NCBI GenBank assembly: GCA_021790375.1
Contig: JAJYEB010000047.1
Span: 1-9,765 of the forward strand
From: Chloroflexota bacterium
GTDB lineage: Bacteria; Chloroflexota; Limnocylindria; Limnocylindrales; CSP1-4
Direction: 5' to 3'
Length of the DNA stretch: 9,765 nucleotides
Position 1 is the stretch's first letter. Every line of letters starts with the position of its first letter. A program made the translations under genes and the position numbers. Positions 6,399-9,765 of this stretch are shown in pieces. The notes beneath the pieces were generated by a model that searched no databases, was not told the DNA's origin, and saw only the letters and a program-made list of their open reading frames with translations.

Positions 6399-8049
6399 GG
6401 TTGGCCCCACCAGCGACACCGTCCTCCTCTACGACACCACCCTGCGCGACGGCACCCAGCGCGAGGGGCTCGTCCTCTCGCTGGCCGACAAGCTGAAGAT
6501 CGCCCGGCGCCTGGACGAGGCCGGCTTTCCCTACGTCGAGGGTGGCTGGCCCGGCTCGAACCCCAAGGACGAGGAGTTCTTCGCGCTCGCGAAGGGCGTG
6601 ACCTGGCGCAACACGAAGCTGGCGGCATTCGGGTCCACCCGTCACCGGTCGAATCGCCCGGAGGACGACCCCAACCTGCGCGCGCTCGTGGAGGCCGCCA
6701 CGCCGGTCGTGACGATCTTCGGCAAGAGCTGGCTGCTCCACGTCACGCAGGTGCTGGGTGCCACACCGGACGAGAACCTGGCCATGATCGGCGACTCCGT
6801 GGCGTACTGCGCCGCCGCGGGCCGGGAGGTCGTCTACGACGCGGAGCACTTCTTCGACGGCTACAAGACGGATCGCGACTACGCCCTCGCCACGCTGCGC
6901 GCCGCGTACGCTGCCGGCTCGACCAGCCTGGTCCTGTGCGACACCAACGGCGGCTGCCTGACCGACGAGGTCGGGGCGATCGTGCGCGACGTGATCGGGA
7001 CGCTCGCGCTGCCGGTCACCTGGGGGATCCACGTCCACGACGACGCGGGCCTCGCGGTGGCGAACTCGCTGGCCGCCGTGCAGGCGGGTGTGCGCCACGT
7101 GCAGGGCACCGTCAACGGCTACGGGGAGCGCTGCGGCAACGCCAACATCGTGACCATCTGGGCCGACCTCGCGCTCAAGCTCGGGCTCGACACGGTCCCG
7201 TCGGGCACCGACCTGCGCGGCCTGGCCGAGCTCTCGCACTACGTGGCCGAGGTGGCCAACATCGCGCCCGACGGCCATCAGCCGTACGTGGGGGTGAGCG
7301 CGTTTGCCCACAAGGGCGGCGTGCACGGCGCGGCCACGGCCCGGGTGCGCGACGCGTACCAGCACGTGGACCCCGGGGCGGTCGGCAACAAGACGCGGCT
7401 GGTGGTCAGCGAGCTGGGCGGGCGCGTCAACACGCAGTGGCGCGCCGAGGAGCTCGGGCACCGGCTCGAGGGGGTCGTGGACCCGCGCGAGCTGAGCCGG
7501 ATCATCAAGCGGCTCGAGGCCGAGGGGGCGAGCTTCGAGGGGGCCGAGGCCTCCTTCGAGCTGCTGATCCGCCGGTTGCAGCCCGGCTACCGGCCGCCAT
7601 TCCGGCTGGTCGACTACACCGTGCTGGTCGAGCACCGCGAGGGGAGGGAGCTCCGGGCGGAGGCCACCGTCAAGGTCGAAGTGGAGGGCGAGGTCCTCCA
7701 CACGGCTGCCGACGGGAACGGCCCGGTGAACGCGCTCGACGCCGCGCTCCGCAAGGCGCTCCGCGCGTTCTACCCGCAGCTCGACGGCGTCCACCTGGTC
7801 GACTACAAGGTGCGGATACTCGACGGCGATTCGGCCACTGCCGCCCGCACGCGTGTGCTCATCGAGTCCGGCAGCGAGGCCGACGCCTGGTCCACCGTGG
7901 GCTCGGACACGAACATCATCGCGGCGTCGTTCCAGGCGCTGGGGGACTCGCTGGAGTACGCACTCTGGAAGAACGGTGCCGAGCTGCGCCGCCGCGACGA
8001 GCGCCAGTTCACCACGGCCGCACCGGCGATCGAAGGAGGCGCGAGATGA
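6391..8049 (+). CDS. cimA: (R)-citramalate synthase, two-domain form
   Basis: Condenses pyruvate with acetyl-CoA to (R)-citramalate, which LeuCD and LeuB turn into 2-ketobutyrate for isoleucine. 552 aa. The TIM barrel begins with LYDTTLRDGTQREG (13-26; Arg19/Asp20), followed by VEGGWPGSNPKDEEFF (49-64), FGSTRHR (80-86), VVTIFGKSW (106-114), YDAEHFFDGYK (149-159), LVLCDTNGG (180-188), metal-binding HVHDDAG (214-220), VNGYGERCGNANI (241-253) and FAHKGGVHG (305-313). This GGWPGSNPKD/AEHFFDGYK signature belongs to the citramalate synthase family rather than to LeuA or homocitrate synthase. A C-terminal LeuA-type allosteric domain (about 404-527) contains GNGPVNAL (442-449) and SDTNIIAASFQAL. The start is GTG with a strong SD. 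It overlaps the next gene in ATGA. Some members of this family have been called LeuA-like, so pyruvate specificity is inferred. Confidence 0.93.
   Translation: MPEVGPTSDTVLLYDTTLRDGTQREGLVLSLADKLKIARRLDEAGFPYVEGGWPGSNPKDEEFFALAKGVTWRNTKLAAFGSTRHRSNRPEDDPNLRALVEAATPVVTIFGKSWLLHVTQVLGATPDENLAMIGDSVAYCAAAGREVVYDAEHFFDGYKTDRDYALATLRAAYAAGSTSLVLCDTNGGCLTDEVGAIVRDVIGTLALPVTWGIHVHDDAGLAVANSLAAVQAGVRHVQGTVNGYGERCGNANIVTIWADLALKLGLDTVPSGTDLRGLAELSHYVAEVANIAPDGHQPYVGVSAFAHKGGVHGAATARVRDAYQHVDPGAVGNKTRLVVSELGGRVNTQWRAEELGHRLEGVVDPRELSRIIKRLEAEGASFEGAEASFELLIRRLQPGYRPPFRLVDYTVLVEHREGRELRAEATVKVEVEGEVLHTAADGNGPVNALDAALRKALRAFYPQLDGVHLVDYKVRILDGDSATAARTRVLIESGSEADAWSTVGSDTNIIAASFQALGDSLEYALWKNGAELRRRDERQFTTAAPAIEGGAR
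8033..8039 (+). promoter_or_regulatory. Shine-Dalgarno sequence for the free LeuA-type regulatory domain gene
   Basis: AAGGAGG lies 6 nt before the ATG at 8046, inside the end of cimA. It is the best SD match in the operon and argues that the short downstream gene is really translated. Confidence 0.8.
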
Positions 8050-8567
8050 TCGACGCCACCGCGGGGGGCGCCATCCGCCTGGCCCGCTGGACCTGCTCGA
8101 CCGGGTCGAACGTGCAGAGCCGTGCCGTGGTCGTGGTGCAGGCGGGCGAACGCGTGTGGGAGGCGTCGGCCGAAGGCAACGGCGCCGTCGACGCGCTGTA
8201 CGAGGCGGTGGACCGGGCGCTGGCCGGCGTGCTCTCGGGTCACCCGCGGCTGCTGGAGTACCGGGTCACGTCGCTCGGCGAGGGTCCCGACGCGGAGGGA
8301 CGGGTCGACGTGGAGGTTGCGCCGCCGGCGGGCGTGGAGGGTCCGCGCGGCGAGGGGCGCTACCGCGGCTCGTGTCAGGGCCCGAACACGATCGCCTGCT
8401 CGGTGGAGGCGTACCTGGAGGCGATCAACGCGCTGCTCGCCGAGGCGCACTGGGCGGGGGCCACCGACGCGGCACGCGATGTCGGGCGCCGCGTGGGCGG
8501 GGCCGCGGCGCCGGCGGTCGAGATCGAGGACATCGACCACGAGCCGTCGAGGTGGTTCGAACGGTGA
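8046..8567 (+). CDS. Stand-alone LeuA-type allosteric (dimerisation) domain protein
   Basis: 173 aa with no catalytic barrel. It matches the C-terminal regulatory domain of 2-isopropylmalate synthase. Seen: an opening strand RLARWTCSTGS (11-21), the ligand-site-like motif EGNGAVDALYEAVDRAL (43-59), LLEYRVTSLGEGPDAEGRVDVEV (in two strands, 69-91) and PNTIACSVEAYLEAINALL (113-131). The same elements occur in this window in LeuA (GNGPVDALYRAVDEAL; NIIESSLEAY) and in CimA (GNGPVNALDAALRKAL). The free copy is closer to the LeuA one. Its tail (132-173) is Ala/Arg-rich and then acidic, ending HEPSRWFER, unlike either relative. It has a perfect SD and an ATGA overlap with cimA. From the domain and the coupling I infer a regulatory subunit for CimA and/or LeuA, analogous to IlvN for IlvB. 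An independent ligand-binding role is possible. Confidence 0.85.
   Translation: MIDATAGGAIRLARWTCSTGSNVQSRAVVVVQAGERVWEASAEGNGAVDALYEAVDRALAGVLSGHPRLLEYRVTSLGEGPDAEGRVDVEVAPPAGVEGPRGEGRYRGSCQGPNTIACSVEAYLEAINALLAEAHWAGATDAARDVGRRVGGAAAPAVEIEDIDHEPSRWFER
8549..8554 (+). promoter_or_regulatory. Shine-Dalgarno sequence for the 36-aa small ORF
   Basis: GAGGTG is complementary to the anti-SD core and lies 9 nt before the GTG at 8564. No comparable SD precedes the pheA GTG at 8671. Confidence 0.45.
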
Positions 8568-8674
8568 GGGCCGTCTCCGGGGCTGCCGTGGAGGCCGGCT
8601 CCTGGCCCGCGGTGGGTGCCGTCTCCCGGACTGCCGTGGTGGCCGGCTTCTGGGCCGCCGTTTCGTGCGCGTGA
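8564..8674 (+). CDS. Candidate 36-aa small ORF bridging the regulatory-domain gene and pheA
   Basis: The GTG at 8564 overlaps the preceding stop as GTGA, and its own TGA (8672-8674) overlaps the pheA GTG as GTGA. It therefore fills the only other gap in the operon with the same 4-nt coupling used at the other junctions. A GAGGTG SD lies 9 nt upstream. The peptide is hydrophobic and Ala/Val-rich and consists of two 16-residue copies: AVSGAAVEAGSWPAVG (3-18) and AVSRTAVVAGFWAAVS (19-34), identical at 10 of 16 positions. The underlying 48-bp DNA repeat is in frame. No family is recognised and the function is unknown; it could be a coupling peptide or a small membrane-seeking peptide. It might instead be non-coding spacer created by duplication, as no stop interrupts the pheA frame here either. 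Confidence 0.45.
   Translation: MRAVSGAAVEAGSWPAVGAVSRTAVVAGFWAAVSCA
8570..8665 (+). repeat. 48-bp imperfect tandem duplication upstream of pheA
   Basis: Two adjacent 48-bp units, 8570-8617 and 8618-8665, both begin GCCGTCTCC and share CTGCCGTGG and GGCCGGCT. They match at 38 of the first 44 positions. The period is 16 codons exactly, so the duplication keeps the frame of the candidate small ORF. Confidence 0.85.
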
Positions 8675-9591
8675 TCGAACCCGGAGCGCGCGTCGCCTAC
8701 TCCGGCGAACCGGGGGCATTCGCCGAGGACGCCGTCCTCGCCGCCTTCGAACGGCCCGTGCCGGTGCCGGTGCCGGGTTTCCGCCAGGTCTTCGAGGCCG
8801 TGACCGCCGGCTGCGTGCCGGGCGATCCGCCCGGGGCCGCTCCCGTCGTGGCGGGAGTGGTGCCCATCGAGAACCTGGTCAACGGCACCGTCCGCGAGAA
8901 CTACGACCTGCTGCTCGAGCACGACCTGGCGGTGACGGGCGAGGTGGTCGTGCCCGTCAGGCTCTGCCTGGCCGCCCTGCCGGGTCAGTCGCTCGACGAG
9001 ATCGAGCGCGTCTACTCGCACATCCAGGCACTGGGCCAGGCCGAGGCGTTCCTCCGCACGCGGCCCTGGACGCTGCTCACGACCTATAACACGGCCGGGG
9101 CTGCGAAGATGATCGTGGACCGCGGCGAGCGCGCGGCCGCGGCGGTCGTCTCACCCAGGGCCGCCGCGGGGTACGGTCTGGAGATCCTGGCGGGCGACAT
9201 CCAGCAGGTGCCGGACAACCGCACGCGCTTCCTCCTGATCGCGGGCCATGGCGGCCGGCCGGCTTCCGGGGTGGCCGTGCCGGGCGCCACCGACGCTCCC
9301 GGCGCCACCGACGCGTCCGGGGCCGTGCCGGAACCGATGCGCACCACCATGGTGCTGGCCGTCCGCAACGAGCCGGGATCGCTGCACCGCTGCCTGGGCG
9401 TCTTCGCGCGCGCCGGCCTCAACATGAGCAAGCTCGAGTCGCGCCCCAGCCACGACCGCGCCTGGGAGTACGTGTTCTGGGTCGACCTGGACGCCGATGA
9501 GCGCCAGGCCGCGCAGGCCGCCGCCGATCTGAGCTCGGACGCCGCGATGGTCCGGATCCTGGGCACGTACCGGCGGGCCCCGGAGGAATAG
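8671..9591 (+). CDS. pheA: Prephenate dehydratase with C-terminal ACT domain
   Basis: Decarboxylates and dehydrates prephenate to phenylpyruvate, the committed step to phenylalanine. 306 aa, monofunctional (no chorismate mutase domain). Two periplasmic-binding-like lobes form the PDT domain (about 5-190), with VAYSGEPGAFAEDA (8-21), VVPIENLVNGTVRENYDLL (63-81), YSHIQALGQAEAFL (115-128), NTAGAA and the catalytic DNRTRF (182-187). The ACT domain (about 225-300) has NEPGSLHRCLGVFARAGLN and the Phe-binding ESRP motif (256-259). A linker (about 198-222) contains a GATDAP/GATDAS repeat. The usual PIENS and SHPQ motifs read PIENL and SHIQ here. The GTG at 8671 is chosen because it starts just before the conserved first strand and overlaps the small-ORF stop. 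GTG 8665 is possible, and neither has an SD. Confidence 0.93.
   Translation: MIEPGARVAYSGEPGAFAEDAVLAAFERPVPVPVPGFRQVFEAVTAGCVPGDPPGAAPVVAGVVPIENLVNGTVRENYDLLLEHDLAVTGEVVVPVRLCLAALPGQSLDEIERVYSHIQALGQAEAFLRTRPWTLLTTYNTAGAAKMIVDRGERAAAAVVSPRAAAGYGLEILAGDIQQVPDNRTRFLLIAGHGGRPASGVAVPGATDAPGATDASGAVPEPMRTTMVLAVRNEPGSLHRCLGVFARAGLNMSKLESRPSHDRAWEYVFWVDLDADERQAAQAAADLSSDAAMVRILGTYRRAPEE
8758..8775 (+). repeat. Three GTGCCG hexamers in pheA
   Basis: GTGCCG occurs three times in a row, coding Val-Pro-Val-Pro-Val-Pro at residues 30-35 of PheA, in a loop between the first helix and FRQVFEAV. Confidence 0.7.
9283..9318 (+). repeat. 18-bp tandem repeat in the PheA interdomain linker
   Basis: GGCGCCACCGACGCTCCC is followed directly by GGCGCCACCGACGCGTCC (differences confined to the last five bases), coding GATDAP and GATDAS. 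A decayed third unit begins GGGGCC. The repeat lies between the dehydratase core and the ACT domain, where extra length should be tolerated. Confidence 0.85.
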
Positions 9592-9629
9592 CCACCGGGC
9601 CAGGGCGGATCCGTCCCCGGCCGCCGGAC

Positions 9630-9701
9630 GTCGCCTCGATCCCAGGTATCGCCTCGACCCCGGATGTCGCCTCGACCCCGGATGTCGCCTCGACCTCAGA
9701 T
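9630..9701. repeat. Four tandem 18-bp repeats between convergent genes
   Basis: Units start at 9630, 9648, 9666 and 9684. Consensus GTCGCCTCGACCCCGGAT; the third unit matches it exactly and the others differ at one to four positions. No spacers separate the units, so this is not a CRISPR. Each unit carries a TCGCCTCG or closely similar left arm that can pair with the single CGAGGCGA at 9707-9714. The rest of the 104 bases between the pheA stop and the probable opposing stop shows only a weak CGTCC/GGACG inverted repeat (9612-9616 with 9626-9630). Confidence 0.9.
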
Positions 9702-9714
9702 GAGGCCGAGGCGA
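9685..9714. terminator. Candidate bidirectional terminator hairpin
   Basis: TCGCCTCG (9685-9692) pairs perfectly with CGAGGCGA (9707-9714). After one A-C mismatch, CCTC (9694-9697) pairs with GAGG (9702-9705) around an AGAT loop: 12 base pairs in all. No U tract follows on either strand, so classical intrinsic termination is uncertain, but the position between convergent genes fits a shared terminator or 3'-end stabiliser. Confidence 0.4.
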
Positions 9715-9765
9715 TCGAGGGGGAACGGCGGTTGCGCGAGCGGCTTCACCGCGAGCCTGACCAGC
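9696..9765 (-). CDS. C-terminal end of an unidentified convergent gene (partial)
   Basis: On the minus strand an open frame enters from the window edge and ends with TGA at 9698-9696. The last residues read PPFPLDRLGLI. The 22 visible codons have the pattern expected of real genes in this genome: third positions almost all G or C, second positions mostly A or T. I do not recognise the family from so little sequence. The stop lies inside the hairpin at 9685-9714. A plus-strand frame in the same codon register is also open here but has no start codon, so the minus-strand reading is preferred with modest confidence. Confidence 0.4.
   Translation of the reverse strand, partial: LVRLAVKPLAQPPFPLDRLGLI

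Noticed and set aside
5017..7794. 925-codon open frame on the minus strand
   Set aside because: It lies antisense to leuB and cimA, whose conserved motifs are unmistakable. The predicted protein is Arg/Gly/Val-rich with no recognisable domain. Long antisense frames are expected in DNA with this third-position GC content.
8122..8670. Extension of pheA upstream through the regulatory-domain gene
   Set aside because: The frame is open but overlaps the well-supported LeuA-type domain gene and encodes Arg-rich, low-complexity sequence. PheA homology begins right after the GTG at 8671.
9630..9701. CRISPR array
   Set aside because: The 18-bp units are directly adjacent with no spacers, and no cas genes are present.
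9664..9765. Plus-strand ORF starting from an ATG inside the 18-bp repeats
   Set aside because: Second codon positions after the repeat are almost all G or C, unlike real genes here, and there is no SD. The minus-strand frame has a much better codon-position pattern.

Overview
The window is extremely GC-rich, with G or C at nearly every third codon position. It carries a tightly packed, plus-strand amino-acid biosynthesis operon. The GC content, the frequent ATGA/GTGA stop-start overlaps, the short class I KARI, and a two-domain citramalate synthase next to leuA/leuB all fit a high-GC actinobacterial-type organism, possibly a deep-branching lineage such as Thermoleophilia. That placement is inference from style and gene order; no rRNA or other phylogenetic marker is present.

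Layout on the plus strand: ilvB (17-1765), ilvN (1762-2349), ilvC (2346-3404), leuA (3401-5125), leuB (5122-6324), a candidate 24-codon coupling ORF (6324-6398), cimA (6391-8049), a free-standing LeuA-type regulatory domain protein (8046-8567), a candidate 36-codon repeat-containing small ORF (8564-8674), and pheA (8671-9591). The last ~100 bases before a probable convergent minus-strand gene (stop at 9696-9698, partial at the window edge) hold an 18-bp tandem repeat and a long hairpin.

The genes work together as follows. CimA makes citramalate from pyruvate and acetyl-CoA, giving a threonine-independent route to 2-ketobutyrate. LeuB serves both this route and leucine synthesis. IlvBN and IlvC act on both the isoleucine and the valine branches, and LeuA diverts 2-ketoisovalerate to leucine. 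PheA adds the prephenate to phenylpyruvate step. LeuCD, IlvD and the branched-chain aminotransferase are required but are not in the window.

Three points deserve attention. First, a stand-alone copy of the LeuA allosteric domain is translationally coupled to cimA, so the operon carries three such domains: in LeuA, in CimA and free. Second, every gene junction except one is a 4-nt ATGA/GTGA overlap if a previously unannotated 36-aa ORF (with a good SD sequence and a 16-residue internal duplication) bridges the free regulatory domain to pheA. The remaining gap, leuB-cimA, is spanned by a 24-aa ORF that overlaps both neighbours and contains a strong hairpin. Third, 18-bp (six-codon) tandem repeats occur in the LeuA N-terminal extension, in the PheA interdomain linker and downstream of pheA. 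This suggests recurrent slippage-driven expansion wherever folding constraint is weak.
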